Under the pieces are notes generated by a model. That model was not told the origin of the DNA. It worked only from the letters and a program-made list of their open reading frames with translations, and ran no database searches. A stretch of 64,000 nt of DNA. Source: RGIG1959 sp964564305. GTDB lineage: Bacteria > Bacillota > Clostridia > Oscillospirales > Acutalibacteraceae. Shown here piece by piece: positions 17,143 through 26,705 of the stretch. Each line of letters starts with the position of its first letter. The stretch's first letter is position 1. The stretch is taken from assembly GCA_964564305.1 (NCBI GenBank), contig CAZMAM010000003.1, positions 1-64,000 of the forward strand, in the 5' to 3' direction. The position numbers were made by a program, and so were the translations under genes.

Positions 17143-17625
17143 GTGCGCAAAAACCCCATTTATCCGATGAGGGCGTCCGTTTTGTGTTTTGCCGTTTCCT
17201 TTTTTTCGCTCAGTGCGATACCTCTGGCACAGCTTTGCCCGGAAACTGTGAACAAAATTTTGGGATATGTGATTGCGGCGGTGTTTTGGCTGTTTTTATT
17301 TTCCGGGACGGTCTTGTTTTGGTTGGCGAAAAAACGGATCAGGCCGTACCGGCGAAAATTGAAATCCGTGGGTGAACTTTCCGCTTCCCGTCTCCCGGGC
17401 GTTTTTCGTTTTTCCCGTCGGCCGCTTTCTCTGATTATGTATGGGATTATTTTGGTGGGAGCGGTGTTGATTATTACCGACATCATTTTTTCTTATGTGC
17501 CTTCGGCGGTGATGTTTCCGATTCTTTCGGTTACTTTGTTTGCGTTTGCGCTCCACTGTATTGTGGACAGCGAAACATATCAGGTCTTTCTGAAATACAG
17601 GAAAGGGATGGGTGCAGAGTTATGA
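17143..17625 (+). CDS. small polytopic membrane protein, unknown
   Basis: The 160-residue protein has about four hydrophobic segments separated by short basic loops. The GTG start follows AAGGTG. Its stop overlaps the ATG of the giant adhesin by 4 bases, so it is likely translated together with it. I do not recognise the family; it may be an accessory of the pilus or adhesin export. Confidence 0.6.
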   Translation: MRKNPIYPMRASVLCFAVSFFSLSAIPLAQLCPETVNKILGYVIAAVFWLFLFSGTVLFWLAKKRIRPYRRKLKSVGELSASRLPGVFRFSRRPLSLIMYGIILVGAVLIITDIIFSYVPSAVMFPILSVTLFAFALHCIVDSETYQVFLKYRKGMGAEL

Positions 17626-20600
17626 ATAAGGCGGCAAACGGGTTTTTCCGTGTAGCGGCGGTAATGCTGGCATTGGCGGTGATGCTCTCCGCTTTCCCGT
17701 TCAGCGTGATTGGAGCGGCGGCGGCGCAAAAGGTCTTTACGTTTACCGTCACCGATATCGCGCAATCTCCCCTTAAGGGCGCACAAGTGTCGGTTTTTCC
17801 TCCGCAGGAGGGCGAACCTATCGTGATGACAACCGGCGCACAAGGTACCGCATCCTTTGATTTGGATGAGGGAACGGCGTACCGGTACGAGGTGTCTCTG
17901 TATGGATATCAAACGGTCGCGGGTGAAGTCGATTGGGAGGCCGGAAAAGCGGACGTCACATTAATGCCGGCGAGTAAAGCCGAGTTAAAGGGCAAAGTGA
18001 CCGATTCCGAAGACACGCCGCTGCCAAATGTCGCAGTGCGTCTGGAATGCCAAGAGGATAAACGCGATACGCAAACGGGCCCCGACGGATCGTTTACTTT
18101 TGCGGATGTATACGAAGGAGAAACCTATACGCTTACCGCTACTCTGGCCGAATATAAAACACATACGGTTACGGTAAGCGATTTTTCTCGGGAAACTGCC
18201 GTAAAACTGACGCGGAAAGAATCTGATCCGCTGAAGTTTTCTCAATCGTCCGTTGAGATAACATACGGAGAAACGGTTCCGCAAAATATCGCCACAGGTG
18301 AAAAAAGCCAAGAAAATGCGGATAAGTACGAGTCGTCCGTTATATCGGTGGCTACGGTGGACAATTCCGGAAAGGTAACGGTTATCGGCGTAGGAACCAC
18401 AAAGATTACCGCGACCAAATCAGAAAATGAGGACTACCTTAATTCTTCGGCGTCATATATCCTTACCGTAAATGCGGGGAAACAGTCTGCGCTTAAATGG
18501 AAAAACCCTGTTCCTCAATCCCTCAGTTGGAAAGAGACCTTTACGTTTTCCGTGAGCGGCGGTAGCGGAAACGGGGCTGTCACCTACAGCGTAGATAAAG
18601 CGGAAGTGGCCGAGATTGATCCTTCTTCGGGAGTACTCACGCCGAAAAAGCCGGGGCAGATTACGGTTACCGCGACAAAAGCGGGAGAAGTCAAAGACGG
18701 GCAGCAACTGTATGAAGATGCATCCATTACTGCTTCTCTTACTCTGACAAAAGCGAAACAGGCGACTTTGACATTTACACAACCGGATGAGGAATATTCC
18801 GTTGTCTTTGGAGAAACTTTTGCCAATCCCGCGACCGGCGGATCGGTTTCGGGCAAGATTACCTATGCGGTGGAAGATTCCGACATAGCGAGTGTAGACG
18901 AGAACGGAACCGTCACTCCTCTTCAATCCGGGAGAGTGAAAGTAACCGCCACCTTGAAGGGTGACGAGTTTTATGATGATGTTTCCGCTTCTTATATCTT
19001 GAATATTCAAGCGGCGGAGCAAAAGAATTTTCACTTTTTGATTCTCGGAGAATCGTTTACCGTTACATTTGGGGATAAATTTTTTAATCCCGCTCTCTTC
19101 GGGGAAAATAAGCCGATTAAATACGATTCTTCCGATCAAACGGTCGCTACTGTAGATGAACACGGCAATGTCACCACACTGAAGCAGGGAAAAACGGTCA
19201 TTACCGCAACCAGCCCGCAGGACGGCCGCTTTGATTCGAAGACCATCCAATACACATTAATTGTTCAACGGGCAGAGCAGACGGTTGTATTTGAAACGGA
19301 AAATATTCCTCAGGTCACTTACGGGGACGACGGCTTTCAAAATACAGCGAGTGCCAAAACAACCATCACTTATACTTCATCGAAGCCGGAAACGGTTGCC
19401 GTAGATGAAGCAACGGGAAAACTGACCTACCTCCAGTCGGGTATCGCCATCATCAAGGCTACCGCCGCGGAAACGGATCAATATAAATCCGCTTATGCGG
19501 AATATACCATTTCCGTTGGTCTTGCAGAACAGACCGTTACGTTTCAAAAAGGATCCGAAGTTACCGTCACTTTCAACGACAACGAAAACTTGTTTGTCAA
19601 TCCAGCGATCAGCGACAAACAGGGCGCAGTGAACAATGTTACATACAGCACTGATAGCAATCTTGTGGAACATTTGGACGTCAAATCGGGCCAATTTACG
19701 ATTAAAGGCGCCGGTACAATCATCGTTCGGGCAACAATTGACGAAGATAAGTGCTACCAAGGAGCTTCGGGGACATACATTTTAACCGTAGAAAAAGACG
19801 ATCAAACAATTGCGTTTGATCGGGAAAACTATACCCTGACTTCCGGTCATGATTTTCCGGAAGGAGAAAGCCCAAAAGCTACCGAGCAGGGAAAGTTTTA
19901 CGGAACCGGTGCGATTACTTATGCCTATCAGGACGACAGCAACGGAATTGTCAAAACCTTTTCACCGACAGACGGTGCGCTAGATTTGACTTACCGACTT
20001 GGAACGGTTACGGTGACCGCCACTAAAAAGGGAGATATCAATTATAAAGATGCGAGCGCATCTTATCAGCTCACTGTTTCCCCTTGGGTTCCGGAAAAAG
20101 AGGAAAATTATTATCATCTGGATGGCAATGCGCTTCCCGGCAACGAATGGTTCCGATCGGCTGTTTCCCTGTTTGCCGACAACGGATGTCAGGTTGGAAT
20201 AACAAACGAAAAGGGTACCGAATGGTTTAACAGCATCCCGGATATGGTGACGGAGGACGGAGAAAATCATTCCATTACCTTTTATTTGAAAAACGCTCAA
20301 GGAGATATTTCCGATAAAATTACGCTGTCCGTCAAAAAGGACGGCACTCCGCCATCGGTGTCTTTGAGCAAAGAGGCGCCGTCGTTTGCCTTTCGGTTCT
20401 TGGAAATTATATTATTCGGAACATGGCATAAGGATACGGTTGAATACACGGCTGAGGCAAGCGATGAACTTTCGGGTAATACCAAAATCGAGTATTATCT
20501 TGATACAACCGGGATCGATGTGAAAGATCGCGAGGCATTGGACAAAATATCTGATTGGCAGCCCTATGATCAATCGATTTCGGTTTCGAAGGATCAGGCG

Positions 20601-23600
20601 TTTGTGGTTTACGTCAAAGCTACGGATGCGGCGGGCAACGTGGAATATACCGATTCCCACGGTGTTATCTTTGACGCTACACCGCCGAGTATTTCATTGA
20701 CACCTTCGGACACCGGAAACGATTATGAAAACGGATTTTATACCGGGGATGCGCTGTTTGATCTTGCGGTTACCGATAAACAGCCGTCCAGCGGTATCCA
20801 ATCGGTGGATTATACCGTTACCGTTAACGGAAGTGAGAAAATTTCCCAAAATCTGTTTACCTGTGATCCGTCTGCGGAGGAGGAACAACAAAGGGTGTTC
20901 CGTTTTCCGGAGAGCGGTAATTTTCTCATTACGGTTCCGAGCACGGGATTGTCGGAAACGGATCGGGTAACTCTTACCGTCACCGTAAAGGACCTTGCGG
21001 GTAATCTGCAAACGGAAACGTTGGAGAATTTGCGCATCATTTCTTCACCCGCCGTTGTTCTCCTTTCTCCCATAGCAGAGGGTTATTACCGCAATCCGCA
21101 AACGGTCACCGTTACGGTGTGCGGCAAACCGGATTCGTTCGACGAAAATAAGGTTCATCTCACGGTTACCGCCACCGATGCCGCCGGAAAACCGGTCGCA
21201 GACGATCTTTCTCCGTATTATACGCTCGGCGCGTGGAGCCGGACTCAGAGCGGGGATCATGTTGCCGAATGTACTTTTCGCGGCAATGCCAACTATCGTG
21301 TCGGTGTGACATACGAAGAGCCGAAGGGCATGATCGGAGAAGCCGAAAAAGAGCTCAGTTTCACGGTAGATGCCGAAAAACCCACAGGCAAAGTGAGCAT
21401 CGGGAGTCTGGGCGCATGGGAGACATTGCTGGAGAAACTGACCTTCGGGTTGTGGAGCCGGGATATTCTTCATGTTACCGCAATTGCAGAGGATGCGATC
21501 AGCGCTCCGGATGTTCGGATAGATATGATTCGTTTGCCCGACAAAACCGCGAAGACGCAGGCCGAACTGGAAGCACTTGCCCCGGAGACATGGAAGACAT
21601 ATGAGCCGTTTGATGTCAAAACAGATGAAGTCTTCACCGTATACCTGAAATTGACGGACGCGGCGGGGAATGTGGCGTATATTTCGTCTGACGGAATTAT
21701 TTTGGATACCGAGAAATCCCGTATTACCATACGGCCCAAAGAAGCGGCGAACGAAAACGGATACTATAATCGGGATGTGCCTATTGTCATAGAAGTTACG
21801 GAAGAAAACAAGGATGTGCATTCCGGCTTAAAGAGCATAATCTATCGGGTAGAGAATAACGGGGAGAAGACTCAGGAAGGGACGCTGTTTACCTTTGAAC
21901 GGGCGAATCCCGCGTATGAAGAATTGGTGGACACATGGAACAGCGATGAAGCCGGAAAAGAAGTGGTGGTAGACGCTCAGAAGAACAATTCGGATGCGGT
22001 CAGCGTCGTTGTCACGGTAACGGATAATGCGGGTAACGTACAGGAAGACGAAATAGCGCTGAAAATTGATGTGACCAAACCGAAGATACGGCTGACGTAT
22101 GACCGGCAAACGGAGCGCGTGTATTCCGGACGGGGATATTTTATGACGGAGCGCACCGCGACGGTGGTAATCACCGAGAGGACGTCCACATTTGACCCGG
22201 AGCAGGCAACGGCGGGATTGGTATTTTCGGGAACAGACGCGAGCGGGGCAGCGGTGGAACTCAATCGCGAGGCGATGATTGTCGATTGGGAAGAGCCGCA
22301 CGAAGGAGCAACGCCGGACGAAGCCACACATACGGCGCACATTCATTTTACGGAAGACGCCAATTACACCTTCAGCGTGAGTTATACCGATAAGGCCGGG
22401 AACGCCAACGAGCCGGTCGATACCGGAGATTCGGTGACACCGTATACCTTCACGGTGGATAAAGAGGCACCAAGCGGCGTGATTACGGCGGGAAACAATA
22501 GTTGGGATGTTTTGCTGTATACCTTAACCTTCGGGCTTTGGAGCAGAGAATCCGTAACCGTGAGTGCTTCGGTACAGGATGCCACCAGCCCGGTGACGGT
22601 AGAATATTTCAAAACCGATGCAACCGATTTGCTGAGCTTTGGAGATTTGGAAAAAATAGACGGCTGGGCGCTGTTTTCCGGCTTGACGGTATCTGCTGCT
22701 GAGCGGGACGAACGGTTTACGGTATATCTGCGTATTACGGATTATGCGGGGAATAGGATATATCTGCAAACAGACGGTCATGTAGTAGAGAAAACCGCGC
22801 CGAAATTAACGCTTACACCGCAGGAGACTTCAATTGAGCACAACGGTATCGGTGTATACAACGGCGATGTTACCGTATTGATTCGGGCACAGGAGTCGGA
22901 TCCGTATTCCGGTATTCAAAAAGTGGAATACTGGGTAGAATGCGCCGGCAGAGAGACCCAGCGGGAAACCCTTTTCACGTACGAATATATCCGCGATACC
23001 GGCATCGGTAACAACGGCGGCGATCTGACCATTACGGAGGGCGGACAGGAAACCTCTCAGTACGGATTTGTTCCCACCTTTGAAGATTTGCAATCTTCGT
23101 TTGAACAGGTTATTACGGTGGATGCGGAAAAAAACAACAGCTGTGATGTTTCCGTTACCGTTGGCGTAACCGATAATGCGGGCAATTACGCACAGGAAAG
23201 CGTTTCGCTGGATATTGATATTACGGCGCCGGTCATCTCCGTTTCCTTCAACAATAACGCGGTGCATAAGACAGTTGGTGAGCGCGGATATTATCCTTCC
23301 GCACGAACGGCAACCGTAACCGTAACCGAGAGAACCGGGCACTTCAACGCGCAGCAAGCCACAGACAGCTTGAAGATTCAGGCGGTGAATGCCAAGGGAG
23401 AACCTGTGCGCAGCGAAGCGGCAGGACGGATTAGCGGCTGGACAACAACGGAACATTCGAATGAAAACACGGCAACTCATACCGCTACCGTCGAATTTTC
23501 CGCCGATGCTAATTATGATTTTTCCCTGAGTTATACTGATTTGGACGGTTGGGAGAACGGGGAGATTGATACCGAGGGGTGCATAACGCCTTATCATTTT

Positions 23601-26258
23601 ACCGTAGACAAAACGGCGCCGACCGGTACCGTGACTGTCGAGAGCTTGGGTACGTGGGACAAGCTAATTGAGGTGCTGACATTCGGATTATGGAGCAAAG
23701 ACACGGTCTCGGTTACGGGAACCAGCGATGATTTGACCAGTCCGATTGATTCGGTAGATTATTACAAAACGCCGGATATTGTGGCCAAAACCGTTGAGGA
23801 ATTGGAAAATATTTTCGAATGGGCTCCTTTCACCTCGTTGTCCGTTTCTCCGAACGAGCGGTTCGCCATTTACTTGCGAATTACCGATAATGCGGGCAAT
23901 GTCACCTATATCAGCACGGACGGCATTATCGTGGATGATCGCATTCCGGTATTTGAACAGGTACAGCCGGAAATCACATTGACTCCGCTTTATCCGGAAG
24001 ACGGGGTATTTTATCCGGAAGACGGGGTATATCAGTCAAACGTCACGGTGTCGGTCAGGGTGATTGATCCGAATGTGGGCGCGCAGGCTGTTTATTCCGG
24101 ATTAAGAGAAATTCGATATGAGGTTACCAATTTGGGTAATATTACCCAAAGCGGAGTTCTGTTTAATTTCGTGTTGCAGAATCCCACACAGCCGCAGCTG
24201 CTGCAGCTGTGGAAAAAACAGGACGCCATTGTGGTAGACAGCGCGCTGAATAACAGCAATCAGGTTTTGGTTCGGGTATTTGCCACAGATAACGCTGGAA
24301 ACGAAAATGAGGAAGAAATCAGTCTGCAGATAGACGTCACACCTCCGGAAATTTCGGTTCGGTACGATAATAACGACGGAGATACCTCTTTTGCGGAGGG
24401 CACCTATTTCAATGCGGATCGTCGTGCCACGATTACGGTGACGGAGCGCAATTTTGATCCGCAGAATGTAACGCTCAGCGTTACCAATACCGATGGCCCC
24501 GTTCCGGTACTTTCGGAATGGTCAACGGCGTTGGGATCTTCGGAAAACGGAGATGATATTCGCCATATTGCGACATTGCTGTACCATGCCGATGGAGATT
24601 ACCGCTTCGATATTTCGCTCACCGACAGGGCGGGAAACGCCAATACGCCTGTGGATTACGGAACATCGCTTGCGCCCGTATCTTTTACCGTGGATCAAAC
24701 ATTACCGGTAATACAGGTGACATACGACAATAATGCTGCGGCAAATGGAAATTACTACAATGCTCCGAGAATCGGAACCGTTACCGTGACGGAACACAAT
24801 TTTGAAACGTCCCGTGCGTTGTTTACTTTAAATGCTACCGATAACGGCGTACAGGCTTCGCTTCCCACAGTCAGCGGATGGTCCTCAAGCGGTGATGTGC
24901 ATACCGCAACGGTGCGTTATGCTCAAGATTCGCTGTATTCCTTTGATTTTGCGTATACCGATATGGCGGGCAATGCCGCCCCAGATATACCCGAACAGCA
25001 ATTTTATGTCGATCAGACACAGCCGGAAGTGACCATTCAAAAAGTATCTGCGAATGGGGTCAACCGGAAATTAGATGAGTCCGCAAACACCGGAGAAGGA
25101 AATATCGGTTTTGTCATCACGGCAACCGATACCAACTTTGATATTTTTACGCCGGAACTGACGGCTGTGGTTCGTTCTTCTGACACCTTTGAAGTCAGAC
25201 AACTGGAAGTCGGATCATTCTCAGAAACGGCAAACGGCAGAAGGTATACTGTCTCCAATCTGGATACGGACGGAATTTATACCGTTCGGTGTACGGTAAT
25301 CGATAAAGCGGGCAATGCGTTTACACAAATTCATTTGGAAGACAGTCAGGGAAATGATTATGTCGAGAACCGTTCGGGAGAGGATGATTTGGTGACCTTT
25401 TCCGTGAACCGCTTCGGTTCCACATTTATGCTCGGTCAATCCACGGCAGATATGGTTGACCAATATTATGTGCAGCGCGTGACGGAAGATTTGACTGTCA
25501 TTGAAATCAACGCAGACCCGATTCAAGAACGTTATATTACTTCGGGCGGTGAGGACATTCACGAGAATGAGGGATATACTGTCACAGAAGAAGGCGGAAA
25601 CGGCGATTGGTTTCGGTACACTTACCGCGTGAGCCGTTCACTGTTTGATGAAGAGGGCGAGTATCGCGTGGTGGTATCCTCCAAGGATAAGGCTGAGAAC
25701 GATGCCTTCAGCGATGTCAAGGACGCTGCCATTGAATTTGTGGTTGACCGCACGGCGCCGGTGGTGACGGTAACCGGCTTGGCTCAGGGCGGAAGGTACC
25801 AAACGGAAAGACAAACGGTAACCGTTACTCCCATCGATGACGGAGGAGCGCTGCGTTCACTGACCGTTCGTATGGTGGAAGCAGACAGAGACGGCAACGT
25901 TACCGAAATATTATCGGAGCCGATCCGTCTTTCGGGAGAAGAACTGGCGACGGTTCTTGAGGAAAATGACGGTCATATCACCTTTGAAGTGGCGGAGGGG
26001 CTGTACCAAAATGTGCAAATCCTTTGCGACGATCAGGCGGTGGACGAAAACGGCGATTTTAATACTTTTGATACCGTTATCACCAATGTTTCCGTATCGT
26101 CCAATGCTTTTATGATTTTCTGGGCAAACCGTCCGCTCCGTTACGGTATTATCGGTGGTGTGGCTTTGGTCGCGCTTGCGGTGTTTCTCCTGATTATCTT
26201 ATTAAAGCGCAAAAAAGAAAAGGAGCAGGAAGAAGAGGTTTCTTCGGCGCAATCCTAA
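17622..26258 (+). CDS. giant Ig-like repeat surface protein (2,878 aa)
   Basis: It has a signal peptide (about 1-35), then two CarboxypepD_reg-like domains (about 38-195). A run of Big_2-like bacterial Ig repeats follows (about 200-830, with forms like ASVDENGTVTPLQSG). Long Ig/cadherin-like repeats make up the rest (about 850-2,700), with units marked by LTFGLWSRD-type motifs and DAAGNV. The C-terminus is a TM helix and basic tail (RPLRYGIIGGVALV to KRKKEK) without LPXTG. It is the last gene of the pilus operon and probably a cell-surface adhesin. A 7-residue duplication (YPEDGVF/YPEDGVY) is visible. The stop codon lies in the first bases of a MITE-like repeat. Confidence 0.88.
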   Translation: MNKAANGFFRVAAVMLALAVMLSAFPFSVIGAAAAQKVFTFTVTDIAQSPLKGAQVSVFPPQEGEPIVMTTGAQGTASFDLDEGTAYRYEVSLYGYQTVAGEVDWEAGKADVTLMPASKAELKGKVTDSEDTPLPNVAVRLECQEDKRDTQTGPDGSFTFADVYEGETYTLTATLAEYKTHTVTVSDFSRETAVKLTRKESDPLKFSQSSVEITYGETVPQNIATGEKSQENADKYESSVISVATVDNSGKVTVIGVGTTKITATKSENEDYLNSSASYILTVNAGKQSALKWKNPVPQSLSWKETFTFSVSGGSGNGAVTYSVDKAEVAEIDPSSGVLTPKKPGQITVTATKAGEVKDGQQLYEDASITASLTLTKAKQATLTFTQPDEEYSVVFGETFANPATGGSVSGKITYAVEDSDIASVDENGTVTPLQSGRVKVTATLKGDEFYDDVSASYILNIQAAEQKNFHFLILGESFTVTFGDKFFNPALFGENKPIKYDSSDQTVATVDEHGNVTTLKQGKTVITATSPQDGRFDSKTIQYTLIVQRAEQTVVFETENIPQVTYGDDGFQNTASAKTTITYTSSKPETVAVDEATGKLTYLQSGIAIIKATAAETDQYKSAYAEYTISVGLAEQTVTFQKGSEVTVTFNDNENLFVNPAISDKQGAVNNVTYSTDSNLVEHLDVKSGQFTIKGAGTIIVRATIDEDKCYQGASGTYILTVEKDDQTIAFDRENYTLTSGHDFPEGESPKATEQGKFYGTGAITYAYQDDSNGIVKTFSPTDGALDLTYRLGTVTVTATKKGDINYKDASASYQLTVSPWVPEKEENYYHLDGNALPGNEWFRSAVSLFADNGCQVGITNEKGTEWFNSIPDMVTEDGENHSITFYLKNAQGDISDKITLSVKKDGTPPSVSLSKEAPSFAFRFLEIILFGTWHKDTVEYTAEASDELSGNTKIEYYLDTTGIDVKDREALDKISDWQPYDQSISVSKDQAFVVYVKATDAAGNVEYTDSHGVIFDATPPSISLTPSDTGNDYENGFYTGDALFDLAVTDKQPSSGIQSVDYTVTVNGSEKISQNLFTCDPSAEEEQQRVFRFPESGNFLITVPSTGLSETDRVTLTVTVKDLAGNLQTETLENLRIISSPAVVLLSPIAEGYYRNPQTVTVTVCGKPDSFDENKVHLTVTATDAAGKPVADDLSPYYTLGAWSRTQSGDHVAECTFRGNANYRVGVTYEEPKGMIGEAEKELSFTVDAEKPTGKVSIGSLGAWETLLEKLTFGLWSRDILHVTAIAEDAISAPDVRIDMIRLPDKTAKTQAELEALAPETWKTYEPFDVKTDEVFTVYLKLTDAAGNVAYISSDGIILDTEKSRITIRPKEAANENGYYNRDVPIVIEVTEENKDVHSGLKSIIYRVENNGEKTQEGTLFTFERANPAYEELVDTWNSDEAGKEVVVDAQKNNSDAVSVVVTVTDNAGNVQEDEIALKIDVTKPKIRLTYDRQTERVYSGRGYFMTERTATVVITERTSTFDPEQATAGLVFSGTDASGAAVELNREAMIVDWEEPHEGATPDEATHTAHIHFTEDANYTFSVSYTDKAGNANEPVDTGDSVTPYTFTVDKEAPSGVITAGNNSWDVLLYTLTFGLWSRESVTVSASVQDATSPVTVEYFKTDATDLLSFGDLEKIDGWALFSGLTVSAAERDERFTVYLRITDYAGNRIYLQTDGHVVEKTAPKLTLTPQETSIEHNGIGVYNGDVTVLIRAQESDPYSGIQKVEYWVECAGRETQRETLFTYEYIRDTGIGNNGGDLTITEGGQETSQYGFVPTFEDLQSSFEQVITVDAEKNNSCDVSVTVGVTDNAGNYAQESVSLDIDITAPVISVSFNNNAVHKTVGERGYYPSARTATVTVTERTGHFNAQQATDSLKIQAVNAKGEPVRSEAAGRISGWTTTEHSNENTATHTATVEFSADANYDFSLSYTDLDGWENGEIDTEGCITPYHFTVDKTAPTGTVTVESLGTWDKLIEVLTFGLWSKDTVSVTGTSDDLTSPIDSVDYYKTPDIVAKTVEELENIFEWAPFTSLSVSPNERFAIYLRITDNAGNVTYISTDGIIVDDRIPVFEQVQPEITLTPLYPEDGVFYPEDGVYQSNVTVSVRVIDPNVGAQAVYSGLREIRYEVTNLGNITQSGVLFNFVLQNPTQPQLLQLWKKQDAIVVDSALNNSNQVLVRVFATDNAGNENEEEISLQIDVTPPEISVRYDNNDGDTSFAEGTYFNADRRATITVTERNFDPQNVTLSVTNTDGPVPVLSEWSTALGSSENGDDIRHIATLLYHADGDYRFDISLTDRAGNANTPVDYGTSLAPVSFTVDQTLPVIQVTYDNNAAANGNYYNAPRIGTVTVTEHNFETSRALFTLNATDNGVQASLPTVSGWSSSGDVHTATVRYAQDSLYSFDFAYTDMAGNAAPDIPEQQFYVDQTQPEVTIQKVSANGVNRKLDESANTGEGNIGFVITATDTNFDIFTPELTAVVRSSDTFEVRQLEVGSFSETANGRRYTVSNLDTDGIYTVRCTVIDKAGNAFTQIHLEDSQGNDYVENRSGEDDLVTFSVNRFGSTFMLGQSTADMVDQYYVQRVTEDLTVIEINADPIQERYITSGGEDIHENEGYTVTEEGGNGDWFRYTYRVSRSLFDEEGEYRVVVSSKDKAENDAFSDVKDAAIEFVVDRTAPVVTVTGLAQGGRYQTERQTVTVTPIDDGGALRSLTVRMVEADRDGNVTEILSEPIRLSGEELATVLEENDGHITFEVAEGLYQNVQILCDDQAVDENGDFNTFDTVITNVSVSSNAFMIFWANRPLRYGIIGGVALVALAVFLLIILLKRKKEKEQEEEVSSAQS
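23991..24030 (+). repeat. in-frame 21-bp tandem duplication inside the adhesin gene
   Basis: The unit beginning TATCCGGAAGACGGGG is repeated with a 21-base offset, 19 bases of the second copy matching. It adds seven residues (YPEDGV repeated) at a linker between Ig-like domains and keeps the frame. Confidence 0.85.
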
Positions 26259-26435
26259 GGCAACACCGCACAAAGACCGGCTACCGCCTTTGTCGCCCAT
26301 CTGCGGACGTCTTTTCCGTCATATATTACAAAAATCCTCGGAAGTACACAAAGTATTCCCTGCGGTTTTTGTTTCATCTGACGAAAAATTCGCTCCTGCT
26401 TCACGCACGACAATCTTTATGCGGTATTACCCTAA
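26255..26435 (-). mobile_element. MITE-like repeat, copy B
   Basis: This ~181-bp element has imperfect terminal inverted repeats of about 22 bases (consensus TTAAGGCAAYRCCGCAYAAAGA). Its interior resembles 44711-44893 and 62624-62809, for example GGATTTTTGTAATA and GCCGGTCTTTGTGCGG. It is inverted relative to those copies. Its first bases include the TAA stop codon of the giant adhesin. No coding potential is seen. Confidence 0.75.
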
Positions 26436-26457
26436 TCTTTTGACACGCATAGGCATC

Positions 26458-26490
26458 AATCGCCCTCCCCGGGTTTGGGGAGGGCGATTT
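26458..26490 (+). terminator. intrinsic terminator of the pilus/adhesin operon
   Basis: AATCGCCCTCCCC (26458-26470) pairs with GGGGAGGGCGATT (26477-26489) over a 6-base loop, a 13-bp perfect stem followed by T/G. It is the first strong terminator after the 24-kb operon. A-rich flanks make it usable from either side. Confidence 0.8.
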
Positions 26491-26705
26491 GCGTAGCGCC
26501 ATATTATTCGCCGCTTCCTGAATCGATGCCGCAGGCAATTTGTTCCGGATGACATGATGAATGCCCTTAGGAAAATTTTTGCGGTCTTAGAAAGCTTTTG
26601 GGCGTTTTATGAAGCGGTGTCAAGAGATGTTGCAAAGAAATAAAGACTAGAACCTTTGTGGCGTACTGTGAGGGCCGTTGCATAAAGCTTACAGACCGAT
26701 TCGCG
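26491..26705. other. intergenic space without recognised gene
   Basis: About 215 bases lie between the terminator and the stop of the minus-strand CNNM gene. I see no credible ORF with a ribosome site, no repeat copy and no clear promoter. Confidence 0.5.

Noticed and set aside
26270..26496. Small plus-strand ORF after the adhesin
   Set aside because: It is the translation of MITE-like copy B and the terminator; no ribosome site.
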